A stretch of DNA of 64,000 nucleotides from JBMYYR01 sp965243605. Its GTDB lineage: Bacteria; Bacteroidota; Bacteroidia; Flavobacteriales; CAJXXR01. Shown one piece after another: positions 7,772 through 16,780 of this stretch (its first letter is position 1; every line of letters begins with the position of its first letter). A program made the position numbers and the translations under genes. The notes beneath the pieces are model-generated. The model ran no database searches. It worked only from the letters and a program-made list of their open reading frames with translations, and was not told the origin of the DNA. The stretch covers positions 1-64,000 of the forward strand of contig CBDEVQ010000089.1 in assembly GCA_965243605.1 (NCBI GenBank), in the 5' to 3' direction.

Positions 7772-8458
7772 TTAAGATGTTAAAGGGTTAATATTTCCGA
7801 TCAAAACTTCATAGCCTTTAGGTTCTAGAAGTGATTTATAGAGCTGAATCATAAATTGAAATTCCATACCTGAATCGTAATCTTCTATTTTATGGTAGAG
7901 ATAGATTTTTGCTTTTCCTTCTTTAAGCTTTATCTGCTCAAAAGCCGATCGTATCTCCTGATAATTTCGCCTTAATTCAAGAATGTTTTTGTATTGGTAT
8001 AAATTGATAAAGCTGTTTTCTTTTAAATCCGAAAACAAATGAATTTCATCGGCTTTAGCATGGTTTAGATGATCCACCAAAACGGGATACAGTATCGATT
8101 TTGAACTTTCATTTCCAGCGGAGTCTGGATGAATGAGTTGATTTTGCATTTCTTCAATAAAGACCTTTAACTTTTGCTTATTTTCAACCTCATTAGAAAA
8201 CACACCACTTGTGCCATCGTAGTTAATCGTGTTTATTCCATGGTATGGAACATCATCTAGTACTTCATGTGAGATCATGATCTTTGAGTACCTAGACCAT
8301 GGTTTTAATTGCTCCAACCAATCGGCTGTTGGCTCTATTGTAAATTCATCCGACTCATCGTCTAAAATGTAGACATAAACATTTTTTTGATCTGTAGAGG
8401 TCTGCTCATTACATCCCGTAATAAGCAGTGACATGATTAGTAGAAGTATTCTATACAT
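7772..8458 (-). CDS. Lipoprotein with vWA-like pattern
   Basis: A 228-residue predicted lipoprotein: signal peptide MYRILLLIMSLLITGC with lipobox LITGC. The mature part begins with VYVYILDDESDEF and later has EIHLFSDLKENS, a layout (hydrophobic strand, then a SDxxE-like loop) reminiscent of von Willebrand A metal-site proteins, but a full MIDAS (DxSxS) is not present. It overlaps the upstream membrane-protein gene by 8 bp and is followed immediately by the small membrane peptide and the coupling protein, so it is part of the mobilization operon. A surface or envelope role in mating or entry exclusion is possible, but unproven. Confidence 0.6.
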   Translation of the reverse strand: MYRILLLIMSLLITGCNEQTSTDQKNVYVYILDDESDEFTIEPTADWLEQLKPWSRYSKIMISHEVLDDVPYHGINTINYDGTSGVFSNEVENKQKLKVFIEEMQNQLIHPDSAGNESSKSILYPVLVDHLNHAKADEIHLFSDLKENSFINLYQYKNILELRRNYQEIRSAFEQIKLKEGKAKIYLYHKIEDYDSGMEFQFMIQLYKSLLEPKGYEVLIGNINPLTS

Positions 8459-9401
8459 AATCTTCGATATTAGTTGTTAGGTACTGTCTGTTTAAGTTTG
8501 GAATTTCAGGGGTGTCCAGCTTATTTCCTGTCTGAAGTTGATAATCCAACAAAGCGGTTTGAACCGTTTCCAAATACAAACCTTCAATATGAATTTCTTG
8601 TTCATGGATGTAAACCAATAAACTACTGAGCAAGGTCTCCTTCTCGGAAAGTTCTTTTGGGATGGATTTTAACTCCTTATCAATTTCTTTTAAGCGACTT
8701 AAACTTTCCTCGAGTTTTTCGGAATTGGTAATGTTTTTTAAGTATTTCTTTCGTTGATCTTCCGTTGGTGAATAGTAACTCGATAACAAGGCAGCTACGA
8801 TGAAGTACATTAAATTTATCACCATAAAATGCATGGTTGATATTCCATAAGCATTTTGATCATTCATGGCTGTAAAATAGACCATGCGTAGGCTACCGAT
8901 AAAATAAAAAACAATAGTCATGACAAGAATCGAAGCCAACCATAATAAAATATGCTGAAGTATATTGTTGGCATATTTTTTCACAATTTTTGATATAAAA
9001 TGACTGCAAAACAAGAAACAAATACCTAGCCCAGCTGACATGATCGTAGCAACAGCAAGGTTTGAAGAGACAATTTGAAAGGAGCGTACATTAAACCCTG
9101 TTTCTGTTAACAGGAGTACAGCAATGACCAAAACAACTGCTTTCCAACGCTTCATAACATGAGTTAGATAACTGAAGTCGTCTTTCTCATTGTTTAATTG
9201 ATGTTTTCGTACTTTTTCGTTTAGAGATTTTTGTTCCTGTTTAAGTCTTTGGATTCTATCCTCAGATTCAGTCTTTAATTGAAGGTATTCCTTCAATTGT
9301 TGCGTCCATTGAATCGATTTACTTAATCCTGAGATTACAGGATTTGAAAGTATTGCAAAGCACATATTTGAAAATGAAAAATGTAGTATTAAAGCATTCA
9401 T
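8451..9401 (-). CDS. Four-helix membrane protein with coiled coils (element operon)
   Basis: A 316-residue protein with an N-terminal coiled coil (about 30-75), four hydrophobic segments (VVLVIAVLLLTE; AVATIMSAGLGICFLF; HILLWLASILVMTIVFYFI; MVINLMYFIVAALLSSYY) and a C-terminal charged coiled coil. No enzymatic motif is visible. It is the first gene of the leftward mobilization operon and overlaps the lipoprotein gene. The first 15 residues are unusually hydrophobic and low-complexity; MCFAILSNP at residue 13 is an alternative start. Its 5' end lies at a sharp junction with AT-rich rightward sequence (9402 onward). Function unknown. Confidence 0.6.
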   Translation of the reverse strand: MNALILHFSFSNMCFAILSNPVISGLSKSIQWTQQLKEYLQLKTESEDRIQRLKQEQKSLNEKVRKHQLNNEKDDFSYLTHVMKRWKAVVLVIAVLLLTETGFNVRSFQIVSSNLAVATIMSAGLGICFLFCSHFISKIVKKYANNILQHILLWLASILVMTIVFYFIGSLRMVYFTAMNDQNAYGISTMHFMVINLMYFIVAALLSSYYSPTEDQRKKYLKNITNSEKLEESLSRLKEIDKELKSIPKELSEKETLLSSLLVYIHEQEIHIEGLYLETVQTALLDYQLQTGNKLDTPEIPNLNRQYLTTNIEDYV

Positions 9402-9702
9402 ATCGATAATTTATTTTATTATAGAATCAAATAAGAATAGGAACTATTTAAAACAACTATTCGAGAACGTAACTTTTAATGATTTAAGTAATCCTGATCT
9501 AATAAAAGTTTTTGATTTCATTGTCATTCTGTTCTATACAAAATATAACCAAGAACTTATACCCGAAATTAATTATGATCAAAAAAAAATCATAATACCA
9601 GATTCAAAAATTAATTTACTCAAACCCAATACCCCAAAAAAAATATCAGATTTTGATTATCAAGTATATTGGAATAGTATCATCAAACTATTAGAAAAAA
9701 AA

Positions 9703-10749
9703 TTGTATCAAAAAGTTTTACAATCTATTTCTTTTTTAGACTTTAATAATTTAAATGAAAATCAAATTAAAAATTTAGTTAAAGTTAAAATATATGTTTA
9801 CCATCGTCTTTTTAACTACCCAGCTGTTAAGTTAGCAATACATGAAACTCCTACTGTTCTAAGTGAATCTGAAAGAATTATTCTTTATATAGGTACAATA
9901 CGTTACATACCTAATATCAAACACGAAGAATTTAATGAAATGATGAAATTATGTAACAAAAAACTAAAACAAACTAAAACAGTATTTTGGACCACTGCAT
10001 ATCTAATTCTTGAGTGTTTATACTTTTATAAAACAAACCCTAGTGATCCCTACAATAAGAAACTACAAAATATATTCAAATATCATTTAAGTTTTGAGGA
10101 TGAAAAATCAAACTTAGAAATATTAAATTCTGTATTTAGTTATCTTTACATCTACAATAATCAAAAAAGAGCAGTTATAAAAGATGAAATAATAGCTACA
10201 TCTAAAACACAAGTGTATTTCTTTTACATTCTGGGTGCTTACACATTAAATAGTTTTTCAAATTTATTTAATGATAAAGATCCGACATTAGACTTAATCA
10301 AGCTTATGGGGGTTTTTAAAATGAAACATATTGACAGAAAATATTTATTTGAAGCTAATGAACTGATTAATAAAATTACACTTAAATTTCCTAATTCTTC
10401 TGAAGCTCACTATCACAAATACTTTATATCTGATCATATAAAGAATGATAATGATAATGTACTACATCTTGATAAATGTATTGAGCTTTCTAATAGATGG
10501 GAATATAAATATTCTAAATTAAGTCATTTTAAAAATAGTTTCTCAAATCATGAATTTACATTGTTACAAAGGAAATATGCAACTGAGTGTACAAACTACA
10601 ATAATTGGAGTAAGTATAAGTTATATGGTATACCCACATATTACAAACTCTTTTCTAACCTTGATTACACACTATTAGAAAATAATGAATTTGAATTGGG
10701 CACTAAAAGTTATAAAACCCTAATTATTGTAAAAAGAAGAGAGCTATAA
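9703..10749 (+). CDS. AT-rich unknown protein, probably 5'-truncated or lacking a normal start
   Basis: A 348-residue helical, Lys/Asn/Tyr-rich product with no recognised domain; tetratricopeptide-like helix pairs are possible (for example NLNENQIKNLVKVKIYVYHRL and KFPNSSEAHYHKYFISD). The only usable start in frame is a TTG at 9703. The frame stays open upstream to 9313, with coding-like content from about 9420, yet without ATG, GTG or TTG, so the true 5' end may have been lost at the junction near 9400. Base composition is more AT-rich than the mobilization genes to the left, suggesting separate acquisition. It ends in a bidirectional terminator shared with the convergent gene at 10757. Confidence 0.55.
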   Translation: MYQKVLQSISFLDFNNLNENQIKNLVKVKIYVYHRLFNYPAVKLAIHETPTVLSESERIILYIGTIRYIPNIKHEEFNEMMKLCNKKLKQTKTVFWTTAYLILECLYFYKTNPSDPYNKKLQNIFKYHLSFEDEKSNLEILNSVFSYLYIYNNQKRAVIKDEIIATSKTQVYFFYILGAYTLNSFSNLFNDKDPTLDLIKLMGVFKMKHIDRKYLFEANELINKITLKFPNSSEAHYHKYFISDHIKNDNDNVLHLDKCIELSNRWEYKYSKLSHFKNSFSNHEFTLLQRKYATECTNYNNWSKYKLYGIPTYYKLFSNLDYTLLENNEFELGTKSYKTLIIVKRREL

Positions 10750-10758
10750 GCTCTCTTC
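10736..10758. terminator. Bidirectional terminator hairpin between convergent genes
   Basis: Perfect 10-bp stem (GAAGAGAGCT / AGCTCTCTTC) with a 3-nt loop that overlaps the stop codons of both convergent genes (ends at 10749 and 10757). Confidence 0.8.
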
Positions 10759-11287
10759 ATTCATAAATTTTGGTTTCAATGGAACGCATTAAAGCTCTGC
10801 ATAATTCATCTCCATCATCTTTAAATTCAAGATATTCTTTATATGCTTTTTCTGCATCATACCTTGTAGATAAAGTAGAATCAAATTTCCAAAAACTCAA
10901 CATTGATAAGTTTAATGTTTTATTTAAGGTTTCCGTAAGTTTTGCAATCTCGAATTTCTCGTTAGCATTAATATTAAAAATATCCTTAAAGTTGGGAGCT
11001 GAATAAATTATGACCATACGATCTTGTTTCCAGTCAGAAAATTCACTAACCCTTCTACTAATTTTAGATTCTGAAATATCATCAACTGAAAAATCTTCTA
11101 TATTTTCAATATGAATTAGTTCTTTTACATGCCCATGTTTATTATAAATTAGTGCCCAAAGTGCAGGTGTACCATGCAATTTAAACAATTGATGTAAATT
11201 AGGTTGAAAGGCTAGTTTTGATGATTGCTCTTTTGAAAATATTATTCTTGAAATTTGTGGAAATGACTGTATTTCTTGTATACACAT
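10757..11287 (-). CDS. Hypothetical protein, cargo region
   Basis: A 176-residue soluble protein without a recognised family. The middle part (LFKLHGTPALWALIYNKHGHVKELIHIENIEDF) has alternating strands, and the C-terminal part is helical and charged. No signal peptide or membrane segment. It is transcribed leftward towards a terminator shared with the AT-rich gene at 9703-10749, and an A/T-rich stretch (11288-11345) lies upstream as its likely promoter. It sits between an AT-rich unknown gene and the helicase operon, within what looks like a defence or cargo island. Function unknown. Confidence 0.5.
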   Translation of the reverse strand: MCIQEIQSFPQISRIIFSKEQSSKLAFQPNLHQLFKLHGTPALWALIYNKHGHVKELIHIENIEDFSVDDISESKISRRVSEFSDWKQDRMVIIYSAPNFKDIFNINANEKFEIAKLTETLNKTLNLSMLSFWKFDSTLSTRYDAEKAYKEYLEFKDDGDELCRALMRSIETKIYE

Positions 11288-11393
11288 AGTTATTTTTTTT
11301 AGTTTCTAATTAAAAAATAACACAGTAAATATAACATTGTCAATATTCAAAAATATATTATCCACAGCTCAAAGAGCTCGATACCAAAAACTA

Positions 11394-11454
11394 GCTAGAT
11401 TGCGTATTTCATAGAAAAATCATCTCTTTATTTTCCGTGAAATACGCATCTAGC
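11394..11454. terminator. Long imperfect hairpin downstream of the helicase operon
   Basis: Arms GCTAGATTGCGTATTTCA (11394-11411) and TGAAATACGCATCTAGC (11438-11454) pair over 17 bp with a single bulged base and a 26-nt AT-rich loop. It lies 22 bp past the stop of the leftward gene at 11476. There is no clear U-tract, so it may be a terminator, an mRNA-stabilising hairpin or a small miniature inverted repeat rather than a standard terminator. Confidence 0.5.
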
Positions 11455-11475
11455 AAAGGAGACCTTTTGAATCCC

Positions 11476-12360
11476 TTAATCCTTAACATATTTAATTACT
11501 GGCATAGACTTGTCAATCCCAATTATCAAGCTACCTTCAACTAGATTCTCAGTTAAAGTTTCCTTGTCTCTATGAACTACAGAGAACGTATGTCCTTGAT
11601 TACTTCGTGGAATTCTAAATTTATCAGGCTTCTTCCACTCTTTGTTGAAAGGCCTAAAAACTCTACTTAGATCCTCTAATTTATCCCACTCTAGCTTCTC
11701 ACCCATAGGGTAATTAATTAACCTAAGTTGAATGGTTGGATATCCATCCTCTATGTCAATATCTGGCATTTCACCAGGCTTCATCTGAGGCATTAATCTT
11801 AAGGGCTCCTGCTCTGGTTGCACTAGAACTATTGCCTTTGGAGCAGAATCAAGACCTTTATTTTTCCAAGCAACATTATAAAATCTATACTCCATATCTT
11901 TAGTTATTACATATGGATTTAAGTTCATGTTTGAGTGCCTGAATTTTGACGTACCTCCCGGTAGAATAAAATGACTGCAAAAGTGTGTGCATAAAACATC
12001 ATATTTATCATTTTGGGGAAACGACTTTCTATCAATAACATCTTGCAACCAAAATTCAGGCTCATAAGGAATTTGAAGTTCTGCAAAAAATGGAGTTTTT
12101 TTCTTTAAAGCAATGGCAACAAATTCAAAATATTTTGTTGGACCTAAGGCTGTAAACTCAACTTTTGTATCCGCACTTTTGCCATCTTTATCCTTAAGAA
12201 TACAATCTGGAGGATCGGATTCAGGTATATCTACCGTAAATCCATTCTTATAGCGTAAACCTATCAATGGAGACAAAAGATCAAGCGCCCATTTTTCATC
12301 TCCCTTTAATTCTCTGCTCATAGGGCTTATGTTCTCTTTGTTAATTTTATTCACTAACAA
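11476..12360 (-). CDS. Helicase-operon partner, putative PD-(D/E)xK-like protein
   Basis: A 294-residue soluble protein of unknown family. Near residues 45-75 it reads ESDPPDCILKDKDG then ADTKVEFTALG, which resembles the PD...(D/E)xK core of restriction-like nucleases (PD followed by a second acidic strand), though spacing and the lysine position are uncertain. The remaining two thirds show no known motif. Its start overlaps the end of the helicase gene by 14 bp, implying translational coupling and a shared function. With the helicase it forms a two-gene unit typical of restriction or anti-phage modules. Nuclease activity is inference. Confidence 0.55.
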   Translation of the reverse strand: MLVNKINKENISPMSRELKGDEKWALDLLSPLIGLRYKNGFTVDIPESDPPDCILKDKDGKSADTKVEFTALGPTKYFEFVAIALKKKTPFFAELQIPYEPEFWLQDVIDRKSFPQNDKYDVLCTHFCSHFILPGGTSKFRHSNMNLNPYVITKDMEYRFYNVAWKNKGLDSAPKAIVLVQPEQEPLRLMPQMKPGEMPDIDIEDGYPTIQLRLINYPMGEKLEWDKLEDLSRVFRPFNKEWKKPDKFRIPRSNQGHTFSVVHRDKETLTENLVEGSLIIGIDKSMPVIKYVKD

Positions 12361-15300
12361 TAATATTAAGATTAATATCTGCTACTTCTTTTAAATAATT
12401 TTCTGTCACCCCTAATAAAGTCATAATAGATTCAGTAGTATTAGCTTTTGATAAACTAGGCTGTACTATGTAAATTTCAAATGTCATTGGTTTTCTATTT
12501 TTTGCTAAAAGCAATAACCTCTCCAAATCATCTTCAGTCCCTTTTTCTATCCTACTCCTTTCTTCACCTTGTCTTGTTTTAATTTTCCTCCTTAAAAGAT
12601 GCTCGAAAAACTCAGTCCCTTTTTTATGCTTCCAATGAATAGACTTTTGAGCTTGACCACAAACTTCATAAAAATTGTCGACCCTCGTATTTACAGCGCC
12701 ACCTTTTGCAAATTTTATATGATAGAATTCGACTTTAATTTCATTATCTAATTCTTTAATTGCCACCACATCCGCAATTTCTCCAGAATAATCGTCGTCA
12801 TAAATAATATCAAAATCTAATTGTTTTAAGTTATCAATAACCTTATATTGTATTGAATTAGTTAACAACGGCCTAACATGTTGAGACTCTTTATTTATAT
12901 CCACACCATGCCAATCCCAAACAATTAGTTTTTCAGCTGGGTAAGGTTGCATTATTTGTTTTAATTCAACATGTTCATTCCCCTGAAGAGTAGACCCATC
13001 AGCAAACCAGATCACTACAGGGTTTTCATTTAAATAGGATTCTAGATCAAGAGGCTTATTCCCCAAAACTATCTCAGATTTTACATCATTAGTTTTCACA
13101 ACACGGAAATTTGGAAACCGCACATCCTCTGAACTTTTATCCATAAATAATTCTAGTTTAAACTTAACTGATAGAGATGGGGTTACAACTTCAAAATCAA
13201 TAGACCCAGTATTGTTTAGGTTTATCAATTGAATTGAGCAATTATCTGATCCAAATTCTACATTATTAACAACGAAGGATATTTTTGACTCAGCCAAATT
13301 ATAAAAACTATCATCCCAATCAATATGAGTTGGATAAATTTTTGGAATTTCTGTTACATCCTTAGGGGTCAAGGTCTGCCTTAAAACTTGATTTGGATCT
13401 ACACTATCATCATTCAGCTTCTTTCCAAGATTTTTACACCAATTTACAAAGCCTCTTAAGTCATCTCTTAAATAGCTCCATATACGTCCTTTTTTATAAG
13501 AACACCCCAGCGTTATTTTTTCTCCATCCTCATATCCTGACCCAAAAACGAAAGCTTTCTGCCCGCTCTGTTGTTCCGCCAGAGATAAGGCATCTTCTAT
13601 ATCCGTACCCACCCTCATTGTAAATCGTATTTTTCGATTTAAAAACTGTTTGAGACCAACATTTTGAAGTGAAACACGATTAATTCCATGGAAACTTTTA
13701 AAAACGTTTAACTTATTGATAGGCTCTGCTGAATCATACAATATTGCATTAGCTAGTTTTCTATATGAACTAGACTTATCTGAACTATGAATGAAAAGTA
13801 AATCCTCACTAGTATCATAAAATAATACAGTTAGTTTCCAATCTAACCCAAAGACTTCCTTATAATTAACCCAGTCAATACCTACCTTACTAGCGGTTAT
13901 GAGTACTAAGGTATTTTCGCTAGTGTTTACATTCGGAAACTTATACTCTAACTCATCATAATTCACTATACCCCTATTAAACCCTTTAAGATTAAACCTT
14001 TTACCAGGTTCATTATTCTTATACACAACAGCACTTAAAGCAAACCGTATATTCTGAAATGGTATTTTAGAGTTTTCTAGGTGTTGAAAACCATTCATAA
14101 ATTCATTAAAATCAATTTGCTCTTCAATCTCCTCTTCACTGGAGATCGATAATAATGAATTCCAATTAGAATCTTGTGCATAAAGCTCACTTAGCTCATT
14201 CTCAGTATCGACATTCGCCAGATTTGCTATAAAACTAGCATTATTCAATTCGTCGTCAATTGATGTTCTTGTGAACCTACCTGCGAACTGAAGAGTAACT
14301 GGTAAACTTTTTCTTATGTCATGAAAGGCAGCCACTTTCAATTGCGGCAAATCAAACCCTTCACCTAACATATTCACTGCTACTATTATTTTATGCTCAC
14401 CGTTTATTATAGATTCTAAAATTTCTTTTTTCCGAACAACAGATGAGTGTACCAAAACTGGATTTAAATCAGTATATTCCTCATAAAGACTAAATACATG
14501 CTCTGCTCTACTTTTATTTTGACAACGTGCCATTAGAATATGATTATAACCATTGGAAATGTCGCTCCGTAAAATCTCAACTGCTTTTTCTGATATCAGC
14601 TTATCTGCTTTTTCAAAATCATATTCCCTTATTGGAATAAAGTTAATAGGCTTAAAATAACCTTGCTCCTGTGCTTTTTTAAGAGAGAAATTAAATATTA
14701 CCCTCCCTTCAAGTCGCTTCCTGTCATTTCTAAATGGAGTAGCTGTAAACTGCAAAACCTTGTTTTTGTCAAATACAGATCTTACTTTTTTCCATGATGA
14801 CGCCTCAATGTGATGAGCTTCATCGATAAATATGTGAGAAAATTGCTCATTAAGTAAGCCAAGTGTTTCTATGTTATTGTTTGACAACAGATTCATAGTT
14901 GTAATAACTACGTTACAACTTTCAAGAAATTCAATCAACTCACCATTAGACTGAAAATTTTCTTTTAATAAGCCAACCTTAGGGTATAAAGTATTTTCTT
15001 CTAAAATACCAAAGTCTTTAAGTAATCCTAATTTTGAAAATTTGTTTCCAATTTGATTTCTTAATGCATCAGAAGGTACTGTAATCAAAAGCTTTTCACA
15101 CTTATTTGCTGTTAATGCTGCTAACATTGTCTCAGTTTTACCAGTACCTGTCGGCATTACAACTGTTCCTATTTCATTACCCACCTTAAGGTGACTTAGT
15201 ATAGAATATAATCCTGCTATTTGAGGTTCCCTTAATCCATTTACAGAGTCAGTTTCTTCAATGAAGTTAAAATTCCCTTCCCAAGAATCAGTAATTTCCT

Positions 15301-15607
15301 GATTTGAATAAGTTGCTAACTTAGGATGCTTAATCCATTGACCAAACAACACCTCATTGTTTTCAAATTTATCTAATGTTACCTTACCCTTAACCTTAAT
15401 AACATACTCATAACCTCCTGGATCATATTCTAATTTTGTTACAAGACAATAATTTACTTCGTTAGATCTTATAATTGAATAGCCGCGATGAGAAGAAATA
15501 AACTCAAAATCTCCTTTTATTTCTCGATCCAGAAGTTGGGTTATAATATTTTTACACCCTGCTCTTTTCCAAATTGTGCTTTCTAATTTAGGTAGTTTTA
15601 ATTCCAT
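12347..15607 (-). CDS. SF2 DEAH helicase with C-terminal nuclease-like domain (candidate anti-phage protein)
   Basis: A 1086-residue protein. An N-terminal region (1-120) of unknown type is followed by an SF2 helicase core: Walker A PTGTGKT (152-158), DEAHH (262-266), FTATPFR (288-294), motif V NMLGEGFDLP (412-421) and motif VI QFAGRFTR (440-447). The arrangement matches the restriction-endonuclease R-subunit/ComF-like group. A long middle region (500-900) is unassigned. Near 930-1000 a block IADVVAIK...VEFYHIKFAKGG followed by VDNFYEVCGQAQKS resembles a restriction-like nuclease fold seen at the end of defence helicases. It overlaps the 11476-12360 gene by 14 bp. A role in phage or plasmid DNA degradation is inferred from architecture and position on a mobile element. 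Confidence 0.8.
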   Translation of the reverse strand: MELKLPKLESTIWKRAGCKNIITQLLDREIKGDFEFISSHRGYSIIRSNEVNYCLVTKLEYDPGGYEYVIKVKGKVTLDKFENNEVLFGQWIKHPKLATYSNQEITDSWEGNFNFIEETDSVNGLREPQIAGLYSILSHLKVGNEIGTVVMPTGTGKTETMLAALTANKCEKLLITVPSDALRNQIGNKFSKLGLLKDFGILEENTLYPKVGLLKENFQSNGELIEFLESCNVVITTMNLLSNNNIETLGLLNEQFSHIFIDEAHHIEASSWKKVRSVFDKNKVLQFTATPFRNDRKRLEGRVIFNFSLKKAQEQGYFKPINFIPIREYDFEKADKLISEKAVEILRSDISNGYNHILMARCQNKSRAEHVFSLYEEYTDLNPVLVHSSVVRKKEILESIINGEHKIIVAVNMLGEGFDLPQLKVAAFHDIRKSLPVTLQFAGRFTRTSIDDELNNASFIANLANVDTENELSELYAQDSNWNSLLSISSEEEIEEQIDFNEFMNGFQHLENSKIPFQNIRFALSAVVYKNNEPGKRFNLKGFNRGIVNYDELEYKFPNVNTSENTLVLITASKVGIDWVNYKEVFGLDWKLTVLFYDTSEDLLFIHSSDKSSSYRKLANAILYDSAEPINKLNVFKSFHGINRVSLQNVGLKQFLNRKIRFTMRVGTDIEDALSLAEQQSGQKAFVFGSGYEDGEKITLGCSYKKGRIWSYLRDDLRGFVNWCKNLGKKLNDDSVDPNQVLRQTLTPKDVTEIPKIYPTHIDWDDSFYNLAESKISFVVNNVEFGSDNCSIQLINLNNTGSIDFEVVTPSLSVKFKLELFMDKSSEDVRFPNFRVVKTNDVKSEIVLGNKPLDLESYLNENPVVIWFADGSTLQGNEHVELKQIMQPYPAEKLIVWDWHGVDINKESQHVRPLLTNSIQYKVIDNLKQLDFDIIYDDDYSGEIADVVAIKELDNEIKVEFYHIKFAKGGAVNTRVDNFYEVCGQAQKSIHWKHKKGTEFFEHLLRRKIKTRQGEERSRIEKGTEDDLERLLLLAKNRKPMTFEIYIVQPSLSKANTTESIMTLLGVTENYLKEVADINLNIIVSE

Positions 15608-15915
15608 TTATTTTTATAATTAATGCTATAAATACATAATAACATATTAAAGTAATGCTAAAATTCTGTTTATTAATAGATTATCTATTAAATGTTTACG
15701 GACAAACATTTCTTAAAAAAATCCATAAAGATTCTTTTAAGAAAAATGAAAATTTACTTTTACAAGTAAGTGTATCAAAAATAGTGTTTTAATTATTACA
15801 TTCATGTGATGATTATCATAATTTAATTGTAATAACTTATTTAACAAAAAAATCAATCGTATCACAGATCAAAAAGAAAAACACAGCTATTAACCATGTT
15901 CTTTTTCTTAATCAA
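15608..15915. other. Gene-free AT-rich gap
   Basis: About 308 bp without a credible ORF. It must contain the helicase-operon promoter near its left side. I see runs of A/T and weak TTAATTG/TAATAAC repeats but no defined box. Confidence 0.5.
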
Positions 15916-16395
15916 CTATTCTCTCAAGTAATATGTTAGCCCCATACTCACCGCATCAAAAATTCCTGCTCGGTGGTTTTCACTGAGCCATTTCTTACGC
16001 TCAGGAAAGGCGTACTTTTTAAGATCTGGATAAGCTTTAATAAGAACTTTTGAAATTTCATATTTTGTATAGGCATTATATCCACTAAATACTTCACGAA
16101 TGAGCGTTCGTGAAAAGCGATGTATTTTTAACCCTCTATCCTTAGCAACATCTTCTATCTTATTCACAAGCTTCTTCATTCGCTTCCCTGCTTGTTCTCC
16201 TGAGTCTCTCAGTAGTACAATGTCAGGTTCATAGAAATCCAAATACTTCTGGACACGCTTCTTCGCTCTTATATTGCATGCGGGTTGAACATAAGCTACT
16301 CCACAATCAACTATATCTTTTACGCTATGAAATAGAGCATATGCAATCCCCCATTGGTTTGGATAAAGAGCGAGTATGGTGCTATTATTCTTCAC
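15916..16395 (-). CDS. RuvC/RNase H-fold protein with altered active site
   Basis: About 159 residues with the RuvC-like layout. A first strand TILALYPNQWGIAYALF takes the place of the usual 'ilGiDPG..xxGyAvi' strand. The middle PDIVLLRDSGEQAGKRMKKLVNKIEDVA helix pair and the final AGIFDAVSMGLTYYL helix correspond to later motifs. The first catalytic Asp is replaced by Tyr, while the late Asp (FDA) is kept. The start is taken as GTG at 16395, which overlaps the upstream XRE gene by 11 bp; an ATG at 16428 would give a 44-bp overlap. Tight coupling to the XRE gene suggests a functional pair. A DNA-junction or regulatory role is possible; nuclease activity is doubtful. Confidence 0.6.
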   Translation of the reverse strand: MKNNSTILALYPNQWGIAYALFHSVKDIVDCGVAYVQPACNIRAKKRVQKYLDFYEPDIVLLRDSGEQAGKRMKKLVNKIEDVAKDRGLKIHRFSRTLIREVFSGYNAYTKYEISKVLIKAYPDLKKYAFPERKKWLSENHRAGIFDAVSMGLTYYLRE

Positions 16396-16738
16396 ACTCC
16401 TGTGGGATAAGTTTTCGTAAAATATCATTTATTGCATTCTTTCTGCTTTCAGAATTATAGTCTGATTTTATAGACTCTATCTTTTCTAGAAGCTGAAAGC
16501 ATTTGCTTTCTATTGATTCTCGTAAGCGTTCGTATTCTTCATGAATTATAGTAGGTATTGGCAAATCAAATAATATGTGGTATCCTAAAACTACTTTGAG
16601 CTCGGGAGATAAATTCTTTCCGTTCTCAAAGCGTGAAAGTTTACTAGGAGTTATTCCTAAAAGAAAGGCTATATCAGTTATCTGTAAGGCCTTTCTTCGC
16701 CTGTGAGCGGATAGGTGGTACTTTTTATATGCTTTCAT
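16385..16738 (-). CDS. XRE-family HTH regulator
   Basis: A 117-residue DNA-binding protein. Residues 8-60 form the HTH_3 fold with LQITDIAFLLGITPSKLSRFENGKNLSPE, where the recognition helix is TPSKLSRFENG. The second half is a charged coiled-coil-like helix (IESKCFQLLEKIESIK) that may dimerise. It precedes and overlaps the RuvC-like gene. A near-palindromic TTAATCATTACGAC...CGTTAATGGTTAA lies immediately upstream of its start, so autoregulation is likely. It is a candidate for the element-wide regulator that binds the recurrent ATATAG-type boxes, though that link is untested. Confidence 0.85.
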   Translation of the reverse strand: MKAYKKYHLSAHRRRKALQITDIAFLLGITPSKLSRFENGKNLSPELKVVLGYHILFDLPIPTIIHEEYERLRESIESKCFQLLEKIESIKSDYNSESRKNAINDILRKLIPQECEE

Positions 16739-16740
16739 GG

Positions 16741-16770
16741 TTAATCATTACGACAGTCGTTAATGGTTAA
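16741..16770 (-). promoter_or_regulatory. Near-palindrome upstream of the XRE gene
   Basis: TTAATCATTACGAC-AGT-CGTTAATGGTTAA lies 3 nt upstream of the XRE start codon at 16738. Arms match except for one substitution and one extra base. Position and symmetry fit an operator for autoregulation. Confidence 0.45.
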
Positions 16771-16780
16771 TAATAGACTT

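Noticed and set aside
13393..13623. Plus-strand ORF inside the helicase gene
   Set aside because: A shadow frame of a clearly coding minus-strand gene, with no independent start signal or family.
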